Of a stretch of 39,147 nucleotides of DNA, positions 10,365-20,700 are shown one piece after another. The DNA lies in contig CAICTM010001040.1 of NCBI GenBank assembly GCA_903772945.1, forward strand, positions 1 to 39,147. Reading direction: 5' to 3'. Positions within the stretch are counted from its first letter, which is position 1; each line of letters starts with the position of its first letter. Both the position numbers and the translations under genes were made by a program. Below the pieces are notes generated by a model, which was not told where the DNA came from, ran no database searches, and worked only from the letters and a program-made list of their open reading frames with translations. The DNA is from Seminavis robusta. Lineage: Eukaryota; Bacillariophyta; Bacillariophyceae; Naviculales; Naviculaceae.

Positions 10365-12093
10365 CCTCTGCAAATGGGGGTATCCAGATAAGTATGCACT
10401 GGTCGAGCAAAACCCAGGACCGATACAAGTCTCAAGGGCTGTCCTCTCTCTTGACTTGGTTGGGTGCAATCGGTAGCTTCTGTTGCCGGTTGCTTCTTTG
10501 TCTGTCAATGACAAGGAATGCCACACTCCCAACGCCACTGAAGATAACTGCACTACTAAAAGCAATCTGTACCACTGATAAAGTAAGTGAGCAGAGCCAC
10601 TGGGATTACACTGTATCCGGATAGTGGTACGAACAAGCACTCGGATGGGCTTCTCGAGCTGCTTGTTGCTGGTATTTATTTATTTGCTCAAAGCAAGGAG
10701 TGGTGGCAGCAAGAAAGAAGCTCCATACAGCATTCCCACTTCAAACTTCAAAGCGCACGTAAGTGCCACTCTCACGTCGACGCCGGAAACTTTACTTAAT
10801 TAGCTTTTCGGAATCGGAATGGAGGGTTGACTAGACAATAGCCACTCGGAAGTCGGAAGTGATTATGGAAAGCTTTAGGGCATGCCTCTTCGAAATAACG
10901 TTTCTGCTCTTTGTTAGTTAGCCTAATTAATGAACTTTCATAGTTCCTTACAAAGGTTACCATTATGTCTATTTAGTTTTCTGTCCTCAAAACTCGTGCT
11001 CAAGAGTATTGCTCGAGACTCACTTACAAGAATAATGCAATTTGGATGTCGCCTCAGTGCTGCGGCACGGTGGCATTGTAGGTACTAGTATCCTGTTTTC
11101 CAGGAGATTATTTTTCCTCTCAAGTACCAGTAGTCTAGTGGCTCCAGCAAGTCATGATCAGAAGGAAGGATTTCGTCTCAGATTTGTTGTCTTGTCCATC
11201 TGCTCTGTCATTTCGTTTTTGGAGAAGTAATTATAAAATGAGAGCAATTTTACCTCTGCTCTCAAGAGACATGAGACATACCGGTAGAATTTTCAACATT
11301 GGTGAAGCTTGGAACCCTTTTTTACGGTTTCAGATTGCTACGTACGGTTGTAGCGAGCTACGGTAGCTAGCACAGCAGCTAGCCCAGAACGAGGCCCGAG
11401 CTTCCGGTACGGGTACGTATGGTACTGGCACTAGCTAGCTATTACTAGCTAGCTCGTAGTACATACCAGAGGACAAGCAGCCAGCGATTTTGTGTATTCT
11501 ATTACAAATCTTAAAAACAGGGAAAGGAGGGTACAAAAGAAGGGGAATTGTATGGTTTATGCAGCCGCGATAGGTTTCAGCGTCCAAGAGTACATCCGGT
11601 CGTTTTCAAGTCGTAAGAAGTAAAAAGACACTCTAGGAGTACTGGTACGGTATGCACTGTTCCCACGATAGTCAAAGACCCAGGGTATTAAGAAGTCACT
11701 TCCGAGGAGAACACCTCCTAAGAAGAGGTGACATCGTGAACAAAGTCAAGATCCAACTGGAAGACAGCAACTCCGCGATCCAAGAGCCAAATTACACACC
11801 ACGGACCAAGAAAACGACTTCCTTGGAGATGGAGTCGAGAGCCAATAAGCTCCGCCAATGTAGAGGGTCAGCATTTCGGAACCAAGGAGACGCCATCTTA
11901 CCATCAGTAAGTGTTCAAGAATCCTATCGCTTGTTCAGCTGTGATTGAGGTTCCCTCTATTCGGGAAAAGCTTACGCATTGGTTGTGACAACGTGACAAC
12001 GGCTGCCCTAAAACTTCATCCGTTGAGAGTCCAACAAGCAAGCTATCTATTAATAGAATTCAATAAACTTCTTTCTTTATTCGGAGATCAACC
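10365..12093. other. Divergent intergenic region between MORN protein 2 and the RWD gene
   Basis: About 1.7 kb that should carry the promoters of both genes. The minus-strand frame of MORN protein 2 stays open back to 10640, so an upstream coding exon is possible. A cluster of CTAGCTAG, GTAC and CCGG palindromic words lies at about 11350-11470, including near-inverted CTAGCTAGCT copies at 11431 and 11446. The 98-codon frame at 11652-11948 has no recognisable domain. I see no RNA gene. Confidence 0.45.
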
Positions 12094-13035
12094 ATGGCGG
12101 CCCGCAAATCCTGCACTACGCTGACATGGGCGGAAGCGAAAAATCGTACTGGGAGTGTCGGTCAAAAGAAGAACAAGGAAGTGCTGCGAAAGCAAAACCA
12201 TGGACAAGTCCTTGCCAACAAGATTATTGCCAAATCCGGTGGCGATGTCAAAGACTCTGAGAATCGCAAATTGAAAAAGGCGTATCGAAAGCAAGAGGAA
12301 AAGGCCGCCGCAATTGCCGCACAAAGAACGGAAGAACGAGAGCAAAAGCGATTGGCGGCCATGCAAGAAGTGAAACCCTACGATCGCGCCAAAGAACGGT
12401 TGGCCGACATGATCCAAGAATTACGCGGCAGCAGTGGCGATCCGCCCAAAATGATTTCCGTCGAGGACATGGACTCGGAAGAAACACTAGCGAAAATTGC
12501 CGAATGCAAACAAATGCAATTGGACGAGATCATGGCACTCGAAGCAATGATCCCAGAAGAAGATTTCGTCATGTGTCACGCCGAAAAAGTACAAGAGCTG
12601 CGAGATCTCTTGGAGGACGAAGCCGACGATGCACACGACCAAATTGCTCGACAACCGCCAATTGCATTTTATATTCGACTCGAAGTGGACGATTATCGAG
12701 ACAGCAACAATGACGACAATGAGATGGATCTCAACACCATGGTCTTGATACGCGTCACATTGCCTCCTCTCTATTTAAACAGCGAAGGATCCCAAGAACC
12801 CATCTGGAATTTTGATTACGTCATGGTCACCGATAAAAATGCTCTTTGTAGTGCTGACAAACCGCTGGAATCCTTGGCTTGGTTGGACGAAATCAAGCTC
12901 AAGGAAGCATTGGCAAAACAGGCACAAGAAGACCTGTTGCCGTATCCGTGCGTATATGAATTGGCTGTCACATGGCTCTCCGAAAACATCTACGACTATT
13001 TGAACATGCAAAGCCATTTGCTAGCTACCAAATAG
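12094..13035 (+). CDS. RWD-domain protein
   Basis: A single-exon protein of 313 residues. The first ~135 residues are charged and helical (KKAYRKQEEKAAAIAAQRTE), probably a coiled coil. From about 141 it has the hallmark start of an RWD fold, MQLDEIMALEAMIPEEDF, followed by an alternating strand pattern (IAFYIRLEVDDY; TMVLIRVTLPPLYLN) and a closing helix (LAVTWLSENIYDYLNMQ). The YxLN-like turn matches the conserved YPxxxP region of RWD domains only loosely. RWD domains mediate protein contacts in GCN2, IMPACT, GIR2 and RWDD proteins; the layout here (coil then RWD, no kinase or YigZ domain) does not single out one of them. ATG 12094 has a good context (ACCATGG). It lies between two MORN paralogs on the opposite strand, with no obvious functional link. 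Confidence 0.85.
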   Translation: MAARKSCTTLTWAEAKNRTGSVGQKKNKEVLRKQNHGQVLANKIIAKSGGDVKDSENRKLKKAYRKQEEKAAAIAAQRTEEREQKRLAAMQEVKPYDRAKERLADMIQELRGSSGDPPKMISVEDMDSEETLAKIAECKQMQLDEIMALEAMIPEEDFVMCHAEKVQELRDLLEDEADDAHDQIARQPPIAFYIRLEVDDYRDSNNDDNEMDLNTMVLIRVTLPPLYLNSEGSQEPIWNFDYVMVTDKNALCSADKPLESLAWLDEIKLKEALAKQAQEDLLPYPCVYELAVTWLSENIYDYLNMQSHLLATK

Positions 13036-13322
13036 CAAAAAAGCTACTTCTTCACCAGAAAAAAGTGGACTACCGAACGTATGTCAATTCCTCCAGTTAA
13101 AGTGGAACGAACGGAACTTTGGAAAGTTGCTTCTGTTCTGCTATCTGCTCTAGGCTTTATTTTTAAAATGGAAACATAGGCATACCGGTAGGTGAAGTCT
13201 GGTTGTCTGATAATGCCAATCTTGTTGGAGTGGAATGGGAGAATCTCGTGAGCTCGACTTCGCCAAACTTGACCAACACATACATGCTGAGAGGAATTTT
13301 TCCTGGAAACCTCTTGGCTTTT
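13036..13322. other. Short intergenic segment after the RWD gene
   Basis: 3' UTR of the RWD gene; nothing else recognised. Confidence 0.4.
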
Positions 13323-13568
13323 TCAACCTTTCGTGGTTGTGCCTGTGAAGAAGACCAACTGTCGATCCGTGGTCATCATGGTGGTAGTTGTATTCTTGGA
13401 GGGTATTGTTGTTGGCATTATTTGTTCCGGAATAATAATATGGTTGCTGGAGCGAAGGTTGCTGGCACTACTACCAGTACCAGTACTGCCACTGACAGGA
13501 GCCGCTGCCAGCATCAGTAGGAGGAACGGAGCTTGAAGGATCGAGGACTTCATCATCATGGTCATCAT
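13323..13568 (-). CDS. Possible small secreted peptide or first exon of one (doubtful)
   Basis: From the ATG at 13568 the minus strand encodes 81 residues opening with MMTMMMKSSILQAPFLLLML and AAAPVSGS, a textbook signal peptide (basic n-region, hydrophobic core, small residues before a likely cleavage after SG). The remainder is Thr/Ser-rich with no domain. It ends at 13323; a GT after ACGAAAG near 13329 might be a donor, in which case this would only be the first exon. It sits downstream of MORN protein 3 on the same strand, in a gap of 850 bases. No homology is recognised, so chance remains possible. Confidence 0.3.
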   Translation of the reverse strand: MMTMMMKSSILQAPFLLLMLAAAPVSGSTGTGSSASNLRSSNHIIIPEQIMPTTIPSKNTTTTMMTTDRQLVFFTGTTTKG

Positions 13569-13885
13569 CCAATCTACCCTCTGTCTGAAATAATAATGGT
13601 TGTTCCCAAGAAAATCCAACAAGCCACCCGTCCATCCACTGGCTCTTCTCAAGGTCAGTCCCACATCATTTCTCCTTCAAGGGGTCCATCAAAGTCCCAC
13701 ACTAAAGTCCTCAATTGGGTTGTGTGCAGGGGAGACTGCTGATGGCAGCAAGCCGTGGTATTTTTTGACTGCATCTACTTGCAGAGGAGCTGTACATACA
13801 CCCAACACGGTGGTAGAATCGAATGATTCAATCAGGCAAACATGTCTTCATTGTAGCTAACAGATAGTGCTACTGTTAGATTGGG
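13569..13885. other. Intergenic segment downstream of MORN protein 3
   Basis: 3' UTR of MORN protein 3 and possibly the promoter of the small minus-strand frame; nothing else recognised. Confidence 0.4.
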
Positions 13886-16600
13886 CTATGCGCCTGTGCT
13901 CGTCTCGTTTTCTTGTACTAATTCACCTTGCTTCCACAGCCCAACCCGGACAACTCCGTCTGCTGAGACTTCCTCTCCCATGCCAGTTGCCTTGCCAGCC
14001 TGAAACTGGCCAGTGTAGGAACTCTTGTCTGCGTATTGGAGCGTTCCGTGTCCGTCGTAACAACCCGCTCGCCACTCTCCTTCGTAACGGCCACCGTCAA
14101 ATTCATACCATCCTTGTCCTTCAAAACTGCCAAAAATGAATCCTCCATAGTAGACGCCACCATCGGCAAATCGGAACGTGCCTTTGCCATGGGGTTTGTC
14201 GGCATTAAAGTCACCGTCGTAGGAATCTCCATTGTCATATTCGTACAGCCCACGGCCATGGCGAGTCGAATGGACAAAATCGCCATTGTAGCTATCACCA
14301 GTGGCACTCAAAAGCACCCCCTTTCCATGCCAGTAGCCAAGGTCCCATTCTCCGTTGTAGAATTTCCCATTGTCGTAGCGCATCAGGCCTTTTCCGTGAG
14401 GAAGATTGTCTTCTGTGGATAGGCTACCGCTGTAAACACCAGAATCTCCAGCATGGTCAACCAACTTTTCAGAGTTCACATCTACTACGGACACTGCGTG
14501 GCTGCCATCGCCTGCTTTGCCGTCATTGAGGGGGTCATGTCCTCCAAGCGTGGTCGATTCATTTGACGTCGATGTGTCATCCTCATCACCAATCCACTCG
14601 TGGCTTTCATCCACTAGCGCAGAGTCCAAGGTGACACAGGACACATGCAAATGCTGCAGTCCCTTTTGTGCAAATATATCACGTTTGGATCCTCGCGATG
14701 TCGAACGGAAGGAATTGCGCAGTCCACCAGCACCAGCCGCATCCGCACTTGTGCCGGTAGATACTACTTGGTTTTTTACCATCCAAGATTTGCCCGACGA
14801 ATGGCTCAAGAAGGAGGATCGGGAATTGTTCAGGTGCAAAAAGACAATGGAAGACGACGAAGCTTCCTCTGGCCGATCAACGGGCACCATTTCGTTGGGC
14901 GGCCGCGTTGGGGAGTTGGCTCGTACTCCACTTTTCACTTGGTCCTCCGAGTCGCACATGTCACCATCACTACTGGTGAGATCGCAGCCAGAAGAACTGT
15001 ATGCCACACTGTTGGGGACTTCATCTGGCTCCGGTGACGATGATGCGATGTGGATAGCATTCTCGGTCTTGTCCGCATCGTCAGAAGATGGTGCGTTCAG
15101 AATGGCAGTGGCATCAAGGCCATCGCTGATACTTGCATATCGGGTGGGAATTCGTGGCAGCGTCGTGGACGTGCTTGTCGTTGCGGTACTCACAGCCCGT
15201 TTCATCTTGATGTCTGGCAGGCCCTCGAGGATCCCGTCTTCGTCTGACTCTGTTTTCGGAACGACGTCCTCCATTTCCAACGTGTATTCCTCGTCGAGGT
15301 CGTTGTTTGTATCATTTCGAGTCTTCTTGCTGCCTTCATTATTATTGGTGCCCGAATCGACGCTGTCGTCACGAGTCGGCATTCGAGGTGGTAGCCGCGG
15401 TGGCAAGCGCGGCATTTCGGATTGTCTTGTGCCTTTTGACGTTCGTCTTCCTCCTCTGAGACTCGCCAAGGGAGCAGACGTTGCTCTTGACAATCGAGTT
15501 GGCATTCGGTTGGCACTAAACTTGGTACACGGACTTGCAACGTAGGTCGGTGGAGAAGGCATTTTGTCCTTTGAAACCACAAACGACCTTCGCTTGCACC
15601 TTTCCGAGGATCCCGTCGCAAATCGTTCTCGGAAACTGGTGTAGTCGAACTGATGATGCTCAGCAGGATCATCCGCATGAGCACTAGTCGCAGAAGAGTT
15701 GAGACATGAATCATCATGGCTGTGGTGATCATGGTTGTGAGATTCCACTGATGCATCAATACATGTATTATTATGATGAAGAAGAGCATCTTCTTCACCA
15801 TCATCCACTTCGCTGTCATCGTCGTCCAGAAGTTCACTGCTGCTCTTCTTTCCATAGGACGGTTGGACCACTTTGTCTTGATCTGCAGCCTTGTTCACCG
15901 TTTCCTTGTTTTTGCCGCTCGATAATTGTTGGTCCTCGAATCCCGCCATGCCGAGGCTCGACAGGTCACAAGACGCCTGTCGTGGTGGAGCTCTTCGAGA
16001 CTGAGAGTGCTCCGTCAGACTGTGACCTTGGAAACAATCTTTATTAGCTAACGTAGAGCTTTCCAGGGTGGTCGCTCCAAGAGACGGGTGATCCCTCTCG
16101 GGGGAACTAAGTCGGGTTCCAGCACTTTCTTCTGCGGCTACTGAAGTAGGCTGTCGTTGCTGTGTGCTGGCCATCATGATACTTGCAAACCCGGCCTTCA
16201 TGGTCGACATGATTTCTTGCAAAGTGGTATTCTGCGTGTTTACCGTGTCTTGGAGCTGCTGGATGGCGAATTCTTGCTGTTGCATGCGTTGCAACATGTG
16301 CTTCATCAGGACTTGCGTTTCTCCGTGCCTGGCATTCTCTTGCGGATGGCTGTTGTTGTTGACAAAACCTTCAGGGCTATCCCGCTGGTGTCTGTCTTCT
16401 CGATCTCTCAGCAGTGACTCGGCATAGGAAAGAGGGTCGTCTTCTTCTGCTGGTTGTGTTGGTCCAGCAGCCCGGATATTCTCCATGACGTTAGAAGCAG
16501 ATACAAGAGAATGGATTGCTCCTGATACAGTACAATTGAGATGTTCTTTCAATGTAAAGCCCAGAGGCTCTGGTCTCATGGGCTTGGCTGTGGTTGTCAT
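13886..16600 (-). CDS. MORN-repeat protein, intronless paralog (MORN protein 3)
   Basis: A single-exon protein of 904 residues. The open frame reaches 16636 but the first ATG is at 16598-16600 (MTTTAKPMRPEPLGF). A coiled coil is predicted at about 97-140 (LQRMQQQEFAIQQLQDTVNT). Next come Ser/Thr/Asp-rich disorder with His-rich and acidic patches, a hydrophobic segment (LQHLHVSCVTLDSALVDE) and about seven MORN repeats at roughly 717-890 (KFYNGEWDLGYWHGKG; DSYNGDFVHSTRHGRG; GRYEGEWRAGCYDGHG). It ends in a polar tail. Domain order, coil spacing and the segment before the repeats match the gene at 7156-10364, so the two are duplicates; this copy lacks both introns. A role as a membrane or cytoskeletal scaffold is inferred from MORN proteins in general; no enzymatic domain is attached. 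Confidence 0.9.
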   Translation of the reverse strand: MTTTAKPMRPEPLGFTLKEHLNCTVSGAIHSLVSASNVMENIRAAGPTQPAEEDDPLSYAESLLRDREDRHQRDSPEGFVNNNSHPQENARHGETQVLMKHMLQRMQQQEFAIQQLQDTVNTQNTTLQEIMSTMKAGFASIMMASTQQRQPTSVAAEESAGTRLSSPERDHPSLGATTLESSTLANKDCFQGHSLTEHSQSRRAPPRQASCDLSSLGMAGFEDQQLSSGKNKETVNKAADQDKVVQPSYGKKSSSELLDDDDSEVDDGEEDALLHHNNTCIDASVESHNHDHHSHDDSCLNSSATSAHADDPAEHHQFDYTSFRERFATGSSERCKRRSFVVSKDKMPSPPTYVASPCTKFSANRMPTRLSRATSAPLASLRGGRRTSKGTRQSEMPRLPPRLPPRMPTRDDSVDSGTNNNEGSKKTRNDTNNDLDEEYTLEMEDVVPKTESDEDGILEGLPDIKMKRAVSTATTSTSTTLPRIPTRYASISDGLDATAILNAPSSDDADKTENAIHIASSSPEPDEVPNSVAYSSSGCDLTSSDGDMCDSEDQVKSGVRANSPTRPPNEMVPVDRPEEASSSSIVFLHLNNSRSSFLSHSSGKSWMVKNQVVSTGTSADAAGAGGLRNSFRSTSRGSKRDIFAQKGLQHLHVSCVTLDSALVDESHEWIGDEDDTSTSNESTTLGGHDPLNDGKAGDGSHAVSVVDVNSEKLVDHAGDSGVYSGSLSTEDNLPHGKGLMRYDNGKFYNGEWDLGYWHGKGVLLSATGDSYNGDFVHSTRHGRGLYEYDNGDSYDGDFNADKPHGKGTFRFADGGVYYGGFIFGSFEGQGWYEFDGGRYEGEWRAGCYDGHGTLQYADKSSYTGQFQAGKATGMGEEVSADGVVRVGLWKQGELVQENETSTGA

Positions 16601-17773
16601 TGCCCTCCTGCTGTACTGGATATAGGTCGATGGCACTGTGCCTCGATCTCGCTAATATGCCTCGTGAAATCGACGTTGTGTGCTCGTGCAGCAGTGCTAC
16701 CGGTGGCGAATCTGGTGGTGTTATTGTGATTGTGAGAGCTATTTTGTGGTTGGGGCCCTGGATCGAGCTGGATCGTGAGTTGGAACGGACGAGGTGGAGC
16801 ATTTCCCTTTCAGTGGTCACAGAGCTCCACAAGCGTACAGCTGCCGATGCTGTGCGCTGTGGCCATGGCTGTGACTATGGAGATGTACAGTACGCCGGTA
16901 CGGTATGATCAATGGCCGTAGATTGATATGGCTTAAAGAAACCGTACTTCCCTTCTGTTCTTGGTGGTTGAATGTACGATACTGTCCAAAGAATCTTTAA
17001 GCCACACTCTTCGTTGATCGTAAGTGGAGTTCTACTGAATTAATATGGTGACCTGAAAACAGGTAGCGTCACAGTAGTCAAATCTGGCAGTTCACAGCCT
17101 CAGCCATTAGATAATATGTACTACTATTGAGTACTCCGAGTACGAGAACAAGAAAAAAATTATCAAACTTAAAAAAACTGAGGGTGTAAAAAGTGCTTCG
17201 GTGGGTTTTTGGCTAGTTCGATCGGGATCTGTATTATAGTAAATAAAATAGCTAAATATCGCAATATTGATTTCAAATATCAAACTTTTTTATTAAAAGC
17301 AATGTTTCGTCAATAATTTTAAGACACATTAGAATTGCTCCTAATTCTCGATTGCCAAAGCAAGATGAAGAAAGAAGCAACCAGCACTTATGTACTGATA
17401 CTGGTAGAGGAGCTTTACTGGTACCAATGAGTGACGGTTTTTACTACAGGTACCACCAGTATGTCAGTAGCAGGCTATGCTGCGGTAGCTGCAGTAGCTA
17501 GCAAGGACTCGACTCGACTCGATGGACGATGGACACCTCCCAGCAAGATTGGAAAAGCTCGTGGTACAGCTGTACTCTTACATGCGGCAGATACCGGTAG
17601 TAGTGCCTCGTCGTTAAGTTAATTGCTGCTTCGTCGTCGACCAACAAAACAACTGCGTTGCTGCGTTGTTGTGTGGCAACTAGCTAGACTAGCTAGCGAG
17701 CACCGTACTGTACCGGTACCAGCATACGCTTTTGGAGACCGTAGTTATTTCATTTATTTTGTACCGTCAGAGC
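16601..17773. other. Intergenic region with AT-rich island
   Basis: Holds the promoter of MORN protein 3 and the 3' side of the giant gene. No gene was recognised. An AT-rich patch lies at about 17140-17350, and palindromic words such as GTACCGGTAC (17710-17719) and repeated CTAGCTAG-type words (about 17679-17697) cluster just downstream of the giant gene's stop. Confidence 0.5.
17140..17350. other. AT-rich island
   Basis: About 210 bases with runs of A and T, clearly lower in GC than all surrounding DNA, and with ATCAAACTT present twice (about 17162 and 17278). No terminal inverted repeats or open frame were seen. Confidence 0.6.
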
Positions 17774-20700
17774 TCAATAGTTAGCTGAACGGGAGGTCCT
17801 TTCGGAACGTGCCGTCCTGCTCGTCCGTACCGATCTCATACTCATCGCGTCGTCGTGATCCACCAGATCAATTATCTGTGATTCACTCGTGGTGCTGCGG
17901 CTGCCATAAGATCTGAACTTCCTTGAGGGTGACGACCTCGGTACTCTCTCATCCTCGCGATTGTCTTCGGACGGCACGCTCAGTCGTTCGAGCTTGCTCT
18001 TGCACCTGTTCAAAATATCCTCAAACGGTGTTGAATCTGAACCAGCCGAAGCGGGGCTAGCAAGGAAGTCCGTTGATCCCTTTTGATCCAATGGGCCCCC
18101 GATGAAGTAGAGGCCCTTGTCGTCGTCGTCCACGGTTTGCAAATTGCTGAGTTTTCCATGCTTCCTCGCCTCCGTTTTGGCGTGCCGCGGGCTTTTATGG
18201 CGTGGGCTCGTGTTGTCTCGAGTGGCCCAGGAAGAGTAACTCCCATAAGACTTGCTGCTGGCCTTATTGGGCACGTTCGGTATCGTTTCCTTCTTGCGTC
18301 GGGGTGGTAACTCTTCTTTTCTCACGGGATTGCGGCGGTCGCTCACGTGAAGCTTTTCATGTCTTCTAGACGAAGAGGAAGAAACAGAGCTGCTGGCCAT
18401 GTGGGGCATGTTCGGTATCGTCTCCTTCCTGCGTCGGAGTGGTACCTCTTCTTTTCTCACGGGATTGCGGCGGTCACTCACATGCAGCTTTTCGTGTCTT
18501 CTAGATGAAATGGATGAAACAGAGCTGCTTTCAGTTGCTTGGGCCTCGAATCTCAGATTGTCTAACACGCGTCGAACAACTGATGCTTTGGAACGAGTCC
18601 TGCTGTTATTGGCCTTGGGGCCGAAGGACTCGTCTGTGGTCCATGACGAGATGCTGGACGAACTGTTACCTCGGATGCGATACGCTTTTTGAATCTCTAA
18701 ATGGGTGGACCCTCTCGTTCTCGTCGTTCCTGTTTTTGTCGACGCGGCCAGAGTATCTTTTTGGGAAGCCGCATCCTCGCCATAGGATGGTTCTCTCGCC
18801 CTCGGGGGCTTCTTCGGAGTAGAATTTTCAGGTGAACAAGGCCCAGGGGATGCTCCCGAGGCTGAGAGTTTTCGTGACTGTCTGGGCGGAGGAGGGGGGA
18901 GTTGATCTGCCATGGGTGGAGCACGCTTGCTTCGTGGTGATGTAACTTTCAGCATATTTTCTTGAGCCCACGGTCGACTCTCTCTCTGTTTTCGGGCTTG
19001 AGGCGACGGGATTGCAGGATCAGAGTCTGCACCCAGGGGAGAAATACCATCGAAATAAGGTGACTGTACTCTCGGCTCCAGGGCTGGAGTGATACCGGTG
19101 TGCTCGTCGGATGGATATTCATTCAACCTATTTCTGTGCTTTCGCATGTGGATGTCGCTTGCCTGGGTTTGCTGTGCTTCGAGATTTTTCGTTGCATTGT
19201 TTGCTCGCGCAGATATCTCAGGTTTGGGACATGTCTTTTCTTTCGATATCTGTTCTTTCCTGCTCGAACTTGGGATTCTGATGTCGAAAATAGCATCATC
19301 ACTATCCGTTCCGCTTTGAGTTTCTTTGCTTCTGTGGCGTCCTTTCGTAGCCATTTCGGTCGAGTTAGCGGTACTGGCACGCGCCTGGCTTCGTTTTTTA
19401 AAGCTAGAGAGACGGCCACCTGGGCTCAATTCGGGCAGACGAACCTGACTGCTGAAGTCAGGGCGTCGGCCAGTTTCCAATTCAGGCAGAAACTCTTCAT
19501 TCGGTAAATCATCGACGACGCGATCTTGTCTCGGAGAATTCAACACAGTAATCTGCTTGATTCGATATTGACGTTCTGGGGAAGTCAACCCCGCATTCTG
19601 CTGCCTCTCCATATTGGGTGACGGCGGCTGCAGATTGTTGAAGTTGTCTCTGCTTGATGTGTTCAGCGTTCGATATTGGCGTCCTGGGGAATTCAATCCC
19701 GCATTCTGCTGTCTCTCCATATTGGGTGACGGCGGCTGCAGATTGTTGAAGTTCGAGACAATGGCCTGGTGTCCTTGCTTGCCCCTAAGCGATTCGCGAG
19801 GCGATCGGACGGCTTTACTTAGTGATGGTGGCTCGCTACAAGATTGATTCATTGGGCTGAGGTGTGTTTGGTAATTCTGGTGGTGCTCTGACTTGTATTC
19901 ATTGGAACCAATAAAGGTAGTTGGGGAGCGGACAGCTGGCAAAGACGGCGGAGAAGGCGCTGCGGGGCTTTCCTGTGTTAGCTTTGGTTTGACAACGGGC
20001 ACCTCGGTGGCTTGCTGGAGGCCACTTTGGGTATTACTGACGGATACCATTAGAACTCCGCTTGAATCCTCCATGTCCCGCAGCTTGCACGCAACATCCC
20101 CATTGACCCCTGATGGCTCCTTTGCTGGTCTCGTTTTCTGGCCTGTATGCATTTTCGTCTTCACATTATTGATGCTATAATTGAATGGCAAATCCACGTT
20201 TTCTCTGGAAACTTCCCTGCCAGCCCTTGAGGTGGGGCTCGGGAGGAAAAGGTGGTGATCATGGGCTTGAGAAGTGGCAGCAAAACTAGTGACATCCACT
20301 TCGTCAGGATCCAAGGCGACTCTCGTCGTTTTCCTATCCGGTTTCTTTTCGCATTCTGGCGGATCGCTCCGTGCAGGCCTCGGTACATCTTCGTCCCATA
20401 CCCTCGCAGGAGCTCTAATTGACTCGATCAACGATTCCAAGTACTCCTTCTGAGAGTCTAGTTTGGGAGATGAGATTAGTGCTCTGGGAGAAGCGAGTTT
20501 TTTCGGCTTGGGCGAAGCGAGTTCTCTTTGTTTGGGAGAATACATCTCTTTTGCCTTTGGCGAAGACATTCCGTTTGCTTTGGCGGGGGATACCTCTAGT
20601 TCGGGGAACGATATTTCTGGTTCACGACGAACGCTGTCGTCCTGTTCGGTCTCTTCAGAGTTTTGAAGTGTTGGGGTCATGACATCCGGTTCCACCGGTA

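Noticed and set aside
11652..11948. A 98-codon plus-strand frame upstream of the RWD gene
   Set aside because: I considered a ubiquitin-like remnant or an upstream exon, but found no consistent motif on either strand and no splice link to 12094.
14517..15545. A 342-codon plus-strand frame inside MORN protein 3
   Set aside because: It lies entirely antisense to a gene with clear domains; its Ser/Arg/Val-rich composition is what the reverse of Ser/Thr/Asp-rich codons gives.
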